Of a stretch of DNA of 64,000 bases, positions 9,346-17,698 are shown piece by piece. Within the stretch, counting starts at the first letter, position 1, and each line of letters opens with the position of its first letter. Under the pieces are notes generated by a model. The model was not told the DNA's origin and did not search any database. It saw only the letters and a list, made by a program, of their open reading frames with translations. The stretch covers positions 3,348,001 through 3,412,000 of the forward strand of contig NZ_CP029480.1 of NCBI RefSeq assembly GCF_003258705.1. The letters are read 5' to 3'. The translations under genes were made by a program, and so were the position numbers. Origin of the DNA: Arcticibacterium luteifluviistationis. Its GTDB lineage: Bacteria; Bacteroidota; Bacteroidia; Cytophagales; Spirosomataceae.

Positions 9346-9963
9346 TCAAACCGGACGATTATGATTTAAAGTTTGCTTGCCTGTTGGAGTCTGGGTTTCT
9401 GGATCCGTTAGAGTATTATAAGTGGAAAGGTTTTCATTTAAAGGGTGGTTGGCCTTATATTTTTCAAGATCACCTGAACTCCAAGCATCCATATAACCAA
9501 TAATATATTCTGCATTAAAAGGTATAAATTTTATGGTAAATTCATCTCTTTCAGTTTTGTTGTCTGGGTATTGGTCCAATATTACCTGTGCAGTAATGTT
9601 TATTAACTCAGTCCAAGCTCTAAGCATTTTTTGTTGTTCTACTTTAAATTTATTACCGCTAAGTAATACAGCTTCGTTTATAACTTTATCTCTCCCAAGC
9701 TCTATATCTCTTTTATGTTTTAGCTCAACGTTCTCAATTTTTAGGTTCAGGTTATCCTCTATCGTTTTGATGTTAACCATTTCTTTATATTTTTCAAAAG
9801 TTGAAATAGTGTCCGCTTGGTTTTTTAATAAGTTTGATTGGCTGTTTAAGTTACTTTCTAAAGTTTCAATTTTTTTCGTTTGATACCTTGAGGTCAAAAA
9901 GTACCCAATAATGGATAGTACTTGAATGGATAATATTAAAATAGTGTCTGTTGTCATATTCAT
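9346..9963 (-). CDS. hypothetical protein with N-terminal membrane helix and coiled coil
   Basis: I do not recognise this 205-residue protein. A transmembrane segment (about residues 7-24) is followed by a coiled coil (about 28-90), then a more globular region with WTELINITAQVIL and a Gln/Thr-rich, low-complexity tail. The topology resembles the upstream half of the adjacent TPR protein, but sequence similarity is not obvious. It is on the same strand as that gene, 197 bp upstream, with the attC-like element in between. Start at the first ATG; a second ATG two codons later is equally possible. Confidence 0.55.
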   Translation of the reverse strand: MNMTTDTILILSIQVLSIIGYFLTSRYQTKKIETLESNLNSQSNLLKNQADTISTFEKYKEMVNIKTIEDNLNLKIENVELKHKRDIELGRDKVINEAVLLSGNKFKVEQQKMLRAWTELINITAQVILDQYPDNKTERDEFTIKFIPFNAEYIIGYMDAWSSGDLEKYKANHPLNENLSTYNTLTDPETQTPTGKQTLNHNRPV

Positions 9964-9992
9964 TTTATGGTATCAGATAACATTAGTATAAA

Positions 9993-10094
9993 CTACCTTT
10001 TATTTAAAAGTGCGTCTATTTCTTTTATCTCAGCAATGGCTACTCGTTTATAAATGCTTGTAATTGGTTCTTCATTTACTTCGCAGCCACAAAT
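9993..10094 (-). pseudogene. possible gene-end fragment (33 codons)
   Basis: The minus strand has an open stretch with protein-like composition (ending EIKEIDALLNKR-stop) that is cut at its 5' side by an in-frame TGA. No start codon is present. It is probably the remnant of a deleted gene in this accessory patch. The rest of the 327-bp gap (9964-10290) shows nothing else. Confidence 0.25.
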
Positions 10095-10290
10095 TCAAAA
10101 CTTTACCCCACTAAAACAACACCCAATTATTATACGGTCATTATGGTTGTAGAGATATTGAGTTAAAGAGCAAGATATTATAACTCACGGCAGCCTACTC
10201 CATAGCAAGTACTTTATTCCAGAGCTTTCTATTGCAACCCTTTTTTGCTCATTTTTGTCTACCTTAAACTAATTTAAAAATCAAGCAAAA

Positions 10291-11415
10291 ATGAGCCGTC
10301 TACTAAAGCTTTCCCTGTTCTGTCTATTTTTTACATGCTTGTTTTCTTGCAAAAACACTAAAACAACTAGTGCTACCTATGCCGAATTCGTTAAGGAAAT
10401 GAATGAGAAAGGCTTTAGTACAGGGAACATCTTAGTTTATAAAAATGGGGAAATTATTTATCAAAACGCAGATGGAATAAGAACTATAGACACTAAAGAG
10501 CCACTTACTTTAAATTCTCAATTCAGATTAGCTTCTGTCAGTAAACAATTCACAGGAATGGCTATTATGAAGTTAAAAGAAGAAGGTAAAATAGATTATG
10601 ATCAAACCGTCAAGTCTATTCTTCCAGCGTTTCCTTATGCTCATATAACGGTTCGTCATTTGTTAAACCATACCTCGGGATTAACTGATTACGAGCGAAT
10701 TCTAGCAGAAAATTGGAAACCTGAAGATACCACAAAGACTTACATTTTTGGAAATGATGAAATCATCGAAGTGTTTTATAAAGCAAATCCTCAGCTTGAT
10801 TTTCCGTCTGGTGAACGCTGGGAGTATAGCAATACAGGCTATTTGTTTTTAGCATCCATAGTAGAGAAGGTCTCGGGCAAGCATTTTAGCAATTTCTTAG
10901 AGGAAACCATATTTGAGCCTTTGGCTATGAATAACACGGTACTTTATAAGTATCAGGTAGATGCAGACCAAAATATGCCAAACCGTGTTTTTGGTTACGA
11001 AACAGCTCTAAACCAAGTAGACTTAGTGCCGAATGATTATAACATAGTAAATGATGTTAGAGGCGATGGCGGAATTTATTCCACCTTGGCAGATTTATAT
11101 AAATGGAATCAGGCTCTGGTAAATAATACCATTATCCAAAAAAGCTATTTAGACGAAGCTTGGACGCCAGGAGTTCTTAATAATGGAGAGCCAACAAAAT
11201 ATGGATTTGGATGGTTTATTAACTCCGAATCAGGCGATCCAAAAGTTGTTAATCATTCTGGCGGTTGGGTAGGCTTTAGGACGTTTCTGCATAATGAAGT
11301 TGATGCCAATAATGGCTTTGTTTTACTGACTAATAATTCTGCCGAAAACTATGATACAACCTTAGAAGCTCTATTTAATATTATGGCTGGCAGACCCTAT
11401 GTTATACCAAATTGA
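10291..11415 (+). CDS. serine hydrolase, class C beta-lactamase/DD-peptidase fold, lipoprotein
   Basis: A 374-residue protein with a lipoprotein signal (lipobox LFSC, Cys20). The active-site triad of the beta-lactamase-related family is visible: S82-V-S-K85 (SxxK), a YSN in ERWEYSNTGY (YxN), and HSGG in VVNHSGGW in place of KTG. This points to an esterase or D-aminopeptidase-like enzyme rather than a true beta-lactamase; the substrate cannot be named. It is monocistronic and convergent with the M20 peptidase gene, 44 bp away. The lipid anchor places it in the cell envelope. Confidence 0.88.
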   Translation: MSRLLKLSLFCLFFTCLFSCKNTKTTSATYAEFVKEMNEKGFSTGNILVYKNGEIIYQNADGIRTIDTKEPLTLNSQFRLASVSKQFTGMAIMKLKEEGKIDYDQTVKSILPAFPYAHITVRHLLNHTSGLTDYERILAENWKPEDTTKTYIFGNDEIIEVFYKANPQLDFPSGERWEYSNTGYLFLASIVEKVSGKHFSNFLEETIFEPLAMNNTVLYKYQVDADQNMPNRVFGYETALNQVDLVPNDYNIVNDVRGDGGIYSTLADLYKWNQALVNNTIIQKSYLDEAWTPGVLNNGEPTKYGFGWFINSESGDPKVVNHSGGWVGFRTFLHNEVDANNGFVLLTNNSAENYDTTLEALFNIMAGRPYVIPN

Positions 11416-11459
11416 AAAAGGTGCTTTAAAGCTAGAAACAGCATTGATTTAAAGAACCC

Positions 11460-12929
11460 TTACTCCGAAACATTCCTAATAAGCTGATGATAAAAACGGA
11501 TGGCGTTTTCGAATTCACTTACTGGAAGGGCCTCATTTATGCCATGAAAAGACTTGATGTTTTGCTTATGAAGTTTGACCGAACCAAACCTATAAATATC
11601 TTCCGTAATATCTCCATAATGGCGGGAGTCTGTTCCACCTATCACTAAGTATGGACTTACTATGGTGCCCGGAAAAACCTCTAAGATAGTTTTCTGAATA
11701 GCCTCAAAACCCATGGTTTCTGTACCCGAAATTTTTGATGGCTCTGTCCCGAAATTCCCTCCTATTTCTATTTTGATTCGCTCGTCGTTTACCGTTTCTT
11801 TCACTCTTTCTAATACAGAAGTGGAGCTTTCGCCAGGAAGTATCCTAAAATTGACAGAGGCATTTGCCACGGGTGGTAGCACATTCTCTTTCACGCCACT
11901 GTTAAATATGGTGGGTGCTGTGGTGGTTCTCACGTTTGCATTACCCTGAGGTGAACTTTCAGAAACCGCTATAAATAAAAAGCCTAAAAGCTTCTGATTA
12001 GCAGCTACCATTCTGGTGGTAAAAGGAAATTCAGACCCTAAATATTCTAGCATCTTGCCCACCACCTCCGGTATTTTGGCAGGAAAAGGATTATTCTTTA
12101 GTTTGACAATGGCATTTGCCAGCACATCTATATTGGTTTCTTTATCAGGCTGCGACGAGTGCCCACCCTCTAAGGCTACAGATAATTCTACGGTAACAAA
12201 ACCTTTCTCGGCTGTACCTATCAAAGCCACATCTTTATCTATACCAGGTACTAAACCTTGTGAGATGGTTCCCCCCTCATCCATCACAAACTCCAGCGAA
12301 ACGCCTTGCTCTTTTAAATACTGGGCAATGAACGTAGCACCATTAGCTCCGCCAATTTCTTCATCATGACCAAAACCCAAGTAAATAGTTCTTTTGGGCG
12401 TATAATTACTTTTCAGTAAAAGCTCCACCGACTCCATTAAGCCTACCACGCCAATTTTGTCGTCAATAGTGCCTCTTCCCCAAATGGTGTCATTCACAAT
12501 TTCGCCTCCAAAAGGAGCATGCTTCCAGTTTGGTAAATTTTCTTCCGCCACAGGCACCACATCTAAATGGGCTATAAACAAAGCGGGTTTTAAACTTTTA
12601 TCTGAACCCTCCCATTTGTAAAGGTGACTATAGCTGTTAAAGGTTTTCTCTTCTAAAAGTGAATCAACAAAAGGATACGTTTCTTGAAGAAAAACATTGA
12701 AATTATCAAAAGCCAAAGAGTCGAAATCAGCCGCATTTTCGGGTGAAATGGTCTTTATTTTAATGGCGTTTGAAAAATTTGTTTTTGACAGTGGGTCTAC
12801 GTCTATCTGTTCAATGGCATCAAAACTGAGTTGTTTAGATTTGAGCGTTAAGGTATTAAAGACCAAGAATGCGATAAATAGCAGGCATACTGCCAATAAG
12901 ATTAAAAGCGTCTTTTTAAATAGTTTCAT
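11460..12929 (-). CDS. M20 family metallocarboxypeptidase (CPS1/PM20D1-like)
   Basis: The 489-residue protein has an N-terminal hydrophobic helix (about 8-26) that may anchor it or act as a signal. The M20 motifs are in order: the H-x-D ligand site LFIAHLDVVPV, the bridging Asp in WGRGTIDDKIG, the catalytic Glu pair in GFGHDEEIGG, and a late His in FHGINE. The dimerisation domain lies about residues 235-385. The length and spacing suit the carboxypeptidase S / Gly-Xaa carboxypeptidase branch, which removes C-terminal residues from peptides or acts on N-acyl amino acids. No operon partner. Confidence 0.88.
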   Translation of the reverse strand: MKLFKKTLLILLAVCLLFIAFLVFNTLTLKSKQLSFDAIEQIDVDPLSKTNFSNAIKIKTISPENAADFDSLAFDNFNVFLQETYPFVDSLLEEKTFNSYSHLYKWEGSDKSLKPALFIAHLDVVPVAEENLPNWKHAPFGGEIVNDTIWGRGTIDDKIGVVGLMESVELLLKSNYTPKRTIYLGFGHDEEIGGANGATFIAQYLKEQGVSLEFVMDEGGTISQGLVPGIDKDVALIGTAEKGFVTVELSVALEGGHSSQPDKETNIDVLANAIVKLKNNPFPAKIPEVVGKMLEYLGSEFPFTTRMVAANQKLLGFLFIAVSESSPQGNANVRTTTAPTIFNSGVKENVLPPVANASVNFRILPGESSTSVLERVKETVNDERIKIEIGGNFGTEPSKISGTETMGFEAIQKTILEVFPGTIVSPYLVIGGTDSRHYGDITEDIYRFGSVKLHKQNIKSFHGINEALPVSEFENAIRFYHQLIRNVSE

Positions 12930-12994
12930 GGAGTGCTATGTTGATTAATAATTTCACACTTCTAAAGATACTATTTAAATGCAAATGGAAAACA

Positions 12995-13180
12995 TCAAGA
13001 AGCCAACAAAGCTCTTATGCTAGCTGATTTTCTGCGTGGTACTGCCAGTTCTTTTTGATTACTAAGTTTGACAAAAGTTACTCCCGACCGTAAGTCAAGG
13101 CCTTTGATATAAGAAATATGAACCAAGTGAGAGCGGTCTATTCTGATGAAATCATTATCAGCGAATAGCTTTACAGAAAT
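12995..13180 (-). pseudogene. LytTR DNA-binding domain fragment
   Basis: The minus strand encodes about 61 residues with the hallmarks of the end of a LytTR domain: DNDFIRIDRSHLVHISYIKG and, further on, a VPRRK close to the usual SRR segment, then a normal stop at 12995. Directly upstream the frame is closed by two stops, and the receiver domain and start are missing. It is a decayed LytTR-type response regulator, possibly truncated when the downstream region of the TIGR01777 gene was rearranged. Confidence 0.65.
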
Positions 13181-13183
13181 TTA

Positions 13184-13267
13184 TCATTTATTCTTCCTTC
13201 GCTTATCCCACAGGATATAGAGCCAAATTAAACCTCCAAGAAAAAACAATAATACTGGCCAAGACAT
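13184..13267 (-). CDS. 27-residue single-span membrane peptide
   Basis: ATG at 13267 follows the TAA of the epimerase gene by only four bases, suggesting translational coupling. The product is almost entirely one transmembrane helix (SWPVLLFFLGGLIWLYILW) followed by a basic tail DKRRKNK, a positive-inside signature. It is too short for most gene finders. Its stop is directly next to the LytTR fragment. The function is unknown; small membrane peptides of this kind often bind larger membrane proteins, but nothing here shows a partner. Confidence 0.5.
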   Translation of the reverse strand: MSWPVLLFFLGGLIWLYILWDKRRKNK

Positions 13268-13271
13268 AGAC

Positions 13272-14180
13272 TTAAGATTTATAAATTTCGGTTAACGCGT
13301 CCTCCAAGATAGAGAATTTGAAATTGAAACCAGTAGCTTCAATCTTGGATGCACTCACTTTATTTCCACCCAGCACCAGCTGTGCTCGCTCTCCTAATAT
13401 TAGTTTCAAAACAAAAGCCGGCACTTTAGGAGCCCAAATAGCCCTATGCAGTACTTTGCCAAGCACTTTTACCATTTCCTTATTTGTTACCGGATTAGGA
13501 GCTACGGCATTATATGCACCCCGCTTACCTTCATCTAAAGAGCACTGATAAAAGAGTTGGCATAAGTCTTTGGTGTGAATCCATGAAAGCCACTGCTCGC
13601 CATCACCCAAAGCAGAACCTACCCCTAGTTTCACTGGCAAAGCCAATTGTGGTAAAGCCCCACCGTTTTTATCTAAGACTATACCTATTCGTAATTTGAC
13701 GGCTCTGCTCTTTGTCAAAGCGGCAAAATCGTCCACTGCCTTCTCCCACTTTATGACCACTTCAGAAATGTAATCTTTCCCTTTATCATCATCTTCAGCA
13801 AGGTTTTTATCACCCGTGTCAAAACCATAAATACCTACCGCAGATGCCGAGACAATGCTTTTAGGAAACACACCTGCTTCCTTAAACTTTTGGGCAAGTA
13901 ATGTCAAAGGCTGAACCCTAGAATCTATAATGGCCTTTTTTCTTTCGTCAGTCCATTTTTCATCTGCTATGCCTGCACCAGCCAGGTGAATCAGACAGTC
14001 TACCTTTTCTAAAGCCTCCGCTTCAATCTCTCCTTTTTTGATATCCCATTGATAATATTTAACCTGAGAGTCTTCTCTTTTGCTTCTTGTCAAAATGGCA
14101 ACCTTATGGCCATTAGCTAGTAACAACTTTGAAAGTTGCTTTCCTAAAAGTCCTGTTCCACCAGTAATTAGATAATTCAT
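13272..14180 (-). CDS. TIGR01777 family NAD-dependent epimerase/dehydratase-like protein
   Basis: Starting at ATG 14180 (MNYLITGGTGLLGKQL) the protein is 302 residues, normal for the YfcH/SDR39U1 family. The N-terminal Rossmann glycine motif is GGTGLLG. The substrate domain includes SASAVGIYG, and the C-terminal DUF1731-like segment includes the NKEMVKVLGKVLHR and VLGGNKVSASKI parts. These atypical short-chain dehydrogenase proteins have no agreed substrate. The longer reading frame to 14243 would add 21 residues without homology-like features. A 27-residue membrane peptide follows directly. Confidence 0.88.
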   Translation of the reverse strand: MNYLITGGTGLLGKQLSKLLLANGHKVAILTRSKREDSQVKYYQWDIKKGEIEAEALEKVDCLIHLAGAGIADEKWTDERKKAIIDSRVQPLTLLAQKFKEAGVFPKSIVSASAVGIYGFDTGDKNLAEDDDKGKDYISEVVIKWEKAVDDFAALTKSRAVKLRIGIVLDKNGGALPQLALPVKLGVGSALGDGEQWLSWIHTKDLCQLFYQCSLDEGKRGAYNAVAPNPVTNKEMVKVLGKVLHRAIWAPKVPAFVLKLILGERAQLVLGGNKVSASKIEATGFNFKFSILEDALTEIYKS

Positions 14181-14339
14181 ATTTAAATATACGTGATAGC
14201 TCTGAAAGAGATTTTCAAAACTTAAAAGAGAGAATTCAAGCAAATAGGCGTCTGAATTAATTCTACTGGTTTATGGTTATGAATTCAAGTAAGGATTGCT
14301 AATTTTGTAGTCCTTTTGGAGTAAACAAAACCATAGATA

Positions 14340-14690
14340 ATGTTAGTTAACGTTTTCAAATCTAAAATTCACAGAGTAAAAGTTACTCAGGCAGAGTTAA
14401 ATTATGTCGGGAGTGTCACTATTGACGAAGACATGCTAGAAGCTGCTGGAATCAAGGAAAATGAGAAAGTCCAGATTGTGAATAATCACAACGGCGAACG
14501 CCTAGAAACTTACGCTATCAAAGGTAAAAGAGGTTCTGGAATTATCTGTCTTAATGGAGCCGCTGCTAGAAAAGCTCAACCTGGCGACATAGTGATAATC
14601 ATTTCTTACGCTTGGATGACACCAGAAGAAGCAGCCGTTCACAAACCAATTGTGGTTTTTCCTGACGAAAATAACAGAGTAGTTAAATAA
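14340..14690 (+). CDS. panD: aspartate 1-decarboxylase
   Basis: A 116-residue pyruvoyl-dependent enzyme that makes beta-alanine from L-aspartate for pantothenate and coenzyme A synthesis. The self-cleavage site Y22-V-G24-S25 is present; Ser25 becomes the pyruvoyl group. The further conserved parts [11 protein letters not shown] and [12 protein letters not shown] also match. Length is normal for the proenzyme. A strong terminator hairpin follows the stop, so it is probably transcribed alone. Confidence 0.97.
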   Translation: MLVNVFKSKIHRVKVTQAELNYVGSVTIDEDMLEAAGIKENEKVQIVNNHNGERLETYAIKGKRGSGIICLNGAAARKAQPGDIVIIISYAWMTPEEAAVHKPIVVFPDENNRVVK

Positions 14691-14709
14691 TATAGGCATT
14701 CTTTTTGAA

Positions 14710-14749
14710 GGTCAATTTCATGTACATTTGTACAGAAATTGACCTTTTT
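14710..14749 (+). terminator. rho-independent terminator of panD
   Basis: GGTCAATTTC (14710-14719) pairs with GAAATTGACC (14735-14744) and the inner TGTAC/GTACA extends the stem to 15 bp around a 4-nt loop, with one unpaired A. A TTTTT run follows. It occupies the space between panD and the next ATG at 14762. A TAnnTTTG promoter-like octamer lies inside it at 14723, so a dual role is possible. Confidence 0.75.
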
Positions 14750-14761
14750 ACTTTCCTGATA

Positions 14762-15751
14762 ATGAACATCAAAAGCATTCTTAAATATCTTATTTCTATT
14801 TCAATAGCAGGTTTCTTGCTGTGGTTTGTTTTAAAAGAAATTGATTTAAACATTCTCTGGGAAACCATCAAAAACGCCAACTACTTTTGGGTAGCACTTT
14901 CTGCTGTTATGGCTATTTTGGCTCATTGGAGCAGAGCTTACCGCTGGAAACTCATGCTACAGCCACTAGGCTATGACCCATCTGCCTTTAAAAGTACCAT
15001 AGCTGTTTTGATAGGATATGTAACCAACTTGGTTTTACCACGTGCAGGTGAGTTTGCCCGTTCGGCTAGCTTAAAAGATTTGGAGGACATTCCTTTTGAA
15101 AAATCCTTTGGTGCTGTGGTAGCAGAAAGAGTCATTGATGTTTTTGTGCTATTGTTTTTGATTTGCCTAAATCTCATTCTAGAATTCGACAGACTAAAAG
15201 AATTCTTCATGGAACTGGTAGGTGACAAAATCGGTAATCCTTCTATTATTATAGGAGTCTTGGCATTCCTAGCTTTAGGAGCTTTCTTGGCTTGGAGATG
15301 GATTCTTAGAAACGACACAATATTAGAAAGCAAATTTCCTTTCTATGCCAAAATAAGAAAAGTGTTTTTAGGTTTATGGGCTGGCTTTACCAGCATAAAA
15401 GACCTTAAAAACCCAAAGGCTTTCATAGCTCACACCATACTCATCTGGACGCTGTACTATTTGATGACGTGGTTCCTTTGTTTCGCTATTCCACAAACGG
15501 CAAATATTAGTCCACTAGCAGGTTTGACCATTCTAGTAATGGGAACCATAGGTATGGCTGCTCCTACTATTGGTGGCATTGGATCTTACCATTTCTTGGT
15601 TGGGAAAATAGTTGGACTTTATGGCCTTAACCCACAAGATGGTATCACTTTGGCTACTTTCTTACACACCATGCAGGGCATTATTTTCGTCCTAATATTT
15701 GGTTTAACAGCCTTGGCTATTTCATTTTTCATCAGGAGAAAAGCCCAATAA
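14762..15751 (+). CDS. flippase-like / lysylphosphatidylglycerol-synthase transmembrane domain protein
   Basis: An integral membrane protein of 329 residues with about seven to eight hydrophobic helices, including ISIAGFLLWFVLKEIDL at the N-terminus. The 'LVLPRAGEFARSASL' segment and 'GTIGMAAPTIGGIGSYHFLV' are typical of the UPF0104/DUF2157-like transmembrane domain shared with the MprF flippase part. It lacks the cytoplasmic synthase domain of MprF, so lipid translocation or glycolipid-related transport is the likely but unproven role. I chose the ATG at 14762 because the longer frame from 14705 would run through the panD terminator. Confidence 0.8.
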   Translation: MNIKSILKYLISISIAGFLLWFVLKEIDLNILWETIKNANYFWVALSAVMAILAHWSRAYRWKLMLQPLGYDPSAFKSTIAVLIGYVTNLVLPRAGEFARSASLKDLEDIPFEKSFGAVVAERVIDVFVLLFLICLNLILEFDRLKEFFMELVGDKIGNPSIIIGVLAFLALGAFLAWRWILRNDTILESKFPFYAKIRKVFLGLWAGFTSIKDLKNPKAFIAHTILIWTLYYLMTWFLCFAIPQTANISPLAGLTILVMGTIGMAAPTIGGIGSYHFLVGKIVGLYGLNPQDGITLATFLHTMQGIIFVLIFGLTALAISFFIRRKAQ

Positions 15752-15875
15752 TCCTGATTTTAAACCATTAGCCATCAATTAATATATCAAAGGGAATTTC
15801 ATGATTAACATTTTCGTTATCTTCATGTAAATTAGAATAAAATTATACTATCAATAAATAATTAAAAGAACGCAC

Positions 15876-16583
15876 ATGCACCCAATTATCATTTTAAGTT
15901 TTGTATTTATGGGAATTAGCTGGTTAGTCTCTAGGAGGCTAAAAAGCAAATTCAAACAGTACTCAAAAGTAGGACTGAGCAATGGACTCAGCGGAGCTGA
16001 AATAGCTCAAAAAATGCTTAATGACAATGGTATCTATGATGTAAAAATAACACAGGTCAATGGACAATTGACTGACCATTATAACCCTCAAAATAAAACC
16101 GTAAACTTAAGCACAGACGTCTATAACGGACGAAGCACAGCATCTGCCGCGGTGGCTGCCCATGAGGTAGGTCACGCTGTTCAGCATGCCACGGCTTACG
16201 CTGCTCTTAGGTTAAGATCTACCTTAGTTCCTGCTGCCAGTGTGGCTGGAAGAGTAATGGGCATGTTAAACATGTTCTTATTTATGGGAGGTTTTTACAT
16301 GATTACGCAAGGCTCAGCCATAGGTAACATACTTCTTATAGTACTTATAGTGGCCAACGTAGCCATTACAGCATTTTCTTTAATCACACTTCCTGTAGAG
16401 TTTGATGCAAGTAACAGAGCATTAAAATGGATGGAGAGTAGAAATATAGTAAACCAACAAGAACACGCTCAAGCCAAAGATGCTCTTAAATGGGCCGCTA
16501 TGACTTACGTAGTTGGAGCTTTAGCCGCAGTGGCTAACTTAGCTTACTATGTAATGATTTTCTTAGGTAGAGGTGATGACTAA
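15876..16583 (+). CDS. YugP-type zinc metallopeptidase, membrane bound
   Basis: The 235-residue protein contains H-E-V-G-H in AAHEVGHAVQHA, the HExxH zinc motif of the putative neutral zinc metallopeptidase family (Zn_peptidase_2). Hydrophobic helices are at the N-terminus, about residues 120-140, 145-170 and at the C-terminus. The PVEFDASNRAL segment is a further conserved mark of the family. The substrate is not known. It is a single gene with a clear terminator behind it. Confidence 0.9.
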   Translation: MHPIIILSFVFMGISWLVSRRLKSKFKQYSKVGLSNGLSGAEIAQKMLNDNGIYDVKITQVNGQLTDHYNPQNKTVNLSTDVYNGRSTASAAVAAHEVGHAVQHATAYAALRLRSTLVPAASVAGRVMGMLNMFLFMGGFYMITQGSAIGNILLIVLIVANVAITAFSLITLPVEFDASNRALKWMESRNIVNQQEHAQAKDALKWAAMTYVVGALAAVANLAYYVMIFLGRGDD

Positions 16584-16605
16584 ATAGCATTTCATTTCTG
16601 ATATT

Positions 16606-16634
16606 AAAAGGAGGGCTTCGGTCCTCCTTTTTTT
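16606..16634 (+). terminator. rho-independent terminator after the YugP-type gene
   Basis: AAAAGGAGG pairs with CCTCCTTTT around GCTTCGGT, followed by more T. It lies 22 bases after the stop codon. Confidence 0.8.
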
Positions 16635-16664
16635 GTGTTTTGTTTGTTTTTTCTCCTGATTCAG

Positions 16665-16772
16665 CTCCCGCAGATTTCGGGGATGACGCAGATTATCGTT
16701 TACACGGCGTGTCTGTTTATCTTTTTATTATTACCCTTATAAAATCCGCGAGATTAGCGAAATCTGCGGGCG
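16665..16772. repeat. 108-bp inverted-repeat element A near the GxxExxY gene
   Basis: CTCCCGCAGATTTCG at the left end matches, inverted, CGAAATCTGCGGGCG at the right end (16758-16772), and the similarity continues inward in broken form (CGCAGATT against AAAATCCGCG). The 46-bp interior holds no ORF. The same termini recur at 17459-17604 and 17629-17660, all around the GxxExxY gene, so they look like ends of one element family. The rest of the 319-bp gap 16584-16902 holds the terminator above and an AT-rich leader. Confidence 0.7.
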
Positions 16773-16902
16773 GAATTCCCAAGTGCACACGCATTTTCTC
16801 TTGCAGGTTTCAGTTTCCTCGTTCCACAAACCATTAGACTTTCTTTCCTAAATTTATATTGTAACTTGTGTATTTTATTATACCACAAAACCCACATAAC
16901 TG

Positions 16903-17280
16903 ATGACAGAAAATGACATTTCTTATATTATTAGAGGAGCTATTTTTAAGGTCTATAATGAACTTGGTCCAGGGCTTTTTGAGTCGGTTTATGAGGTTAC
17001 TTTATGTTATGAATTAAAGAAGGCAGGATTAAAAATCCAAAGCCAAGTAGGCTTACCCGTCATATATGATGATGTCAGAATGGATATTGGATTCCGAATC
17101 GATATTTTAGTAGAAGACAAAGTTATTATTGAGATTAAATCAATAGAATACCTAGCTGAAGTACACCATAAGCAACTCCTGACTTATTTAAAGCTGGCTG
17201 ATAAAAGACTAGGACTACTCGTCAATTTTAATGCATCAGATATTTCAAAATCAATTTTCAGGAAGGTTAATAACTTATAA
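16903..17280 (+). CDS. GxxExxY protein (PD-(D/E)XK nuclease-like fold)
   Basis: A 125-residue protein with the naming motif G24-L-F-E27-S-V-Y30, followed by a PD-(D/E)XK-like core: D in GFRIDILVED and the E-x-K pair in VIIEIKSIE. Length is right for the family. Biochemical function is not established; the fold suggests nucleic-acid cleavage or binding. The gene is surrounded by inverted-repeat elements, and its first about 28 bases occur again at 17502-17529 inside element B, which suggests that the gene travels, or travelled, with these repeats. Confidence 0.88.
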   Translation: MTENDISYIIRGAIFKVYNELGPGLFESVYEVTLCYELKKAGLKIQSQVGLPVIYDDVRMDIGFRIDILVEDKVIIEIKSIEYLAEVHHKQLLTYLKLADKRLGLLVNFNASDISKSIFRKVNNL

Positions 17281-17458
17281 TATCAGAACAGTCAGGTTTC
17301 TCGAAAGAGCAACGAATTGACAAATAAAAACCTACGTAATTGGCAAAAATCCGTGAGAGAAAGGCAATATTCAGAAACTTCCCACAAATACATCCTACTT
17401 TACAAAGTCTAAGTAAGCTCTTCACTACTTTCTTTATAGTAAATCCGTAATTCTGTTA

Positions 17459-17604
17459 CTCCCGAAGATTTCGGAGATTACACAGATACAAACTCACATA
17501 AATGACAGAAAATGACATTTCATATATTAAGAAAAAACAACCTTTAATATCTTAATAATTAGGGAAATATAAAAAATCTGCGGAATTAGTGAAATCCGCG
17601 GGAG
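17459..17604. repeat. 146-bp inverted-repeat element B carrying a deleted copy of the GxxExxY gene start
   Basis: The left end CTCCCGAAGATTTCGGAGAT and the right end GAAATCCGCGGGAG (to 17604) are inverted copies of one terminus. Between them, 17502-17529 repeats the GxxExxY gene start at 16903 with one mismatch (ATGACAGAAAATGACATTTC), and the preceding CTCACATAA matches the leader too. The rest of the gene is absent and stops follow at once. This is the structure of an internally deleted, non-autonomous derivative of a larger element. The remaining sequence of 17281-17458 shows only one further AAAATCCGTGAGAG-like piece. Confidence 0.7.
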
Positions 17605-17628
17605 CAGTATCCGGGCAAGACGGTTACA

Positions 17629-17660
17629 GAAATCTGCGATATCCCCGAAATCCGCGGGAG
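17629..17660. repeat. solo right end of the same inverted-repeat family
   Basis: GAAATCTGCGATATCCCCG followed by AAATCCGCGGGAG resembles the right end of element B (17571-17604) directly next to it, with the same spacing between the two AAATC-CGCG boxes. No left end is seen nearby. Confidence 0.55.
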
Positions 17661-17698
17661 AATAATCAATAGGTAAAGCTAATCACGAAGGCCAAAAA

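Noticed and set aside
10291-11415. Antibiotic-resistance beta-lactamase
   Set aside because: The SxxK and YxN motifs are shared by many esterases and peptidases, the KTG position is HSGG, and it is a lipoprotein of the general serine hydrolase type.
14705-14761. Upstream extension of the flippase-like protein
   Set aside because: It would be translated through the panD terminator hairpin and is not hydrophobic; the ATG at 14762 is preferred.
16640-16837. 65-codon plus-strand gene
   Set aside because: It lies across the inverted-repeat element A and its leader; composition follows the repeat.
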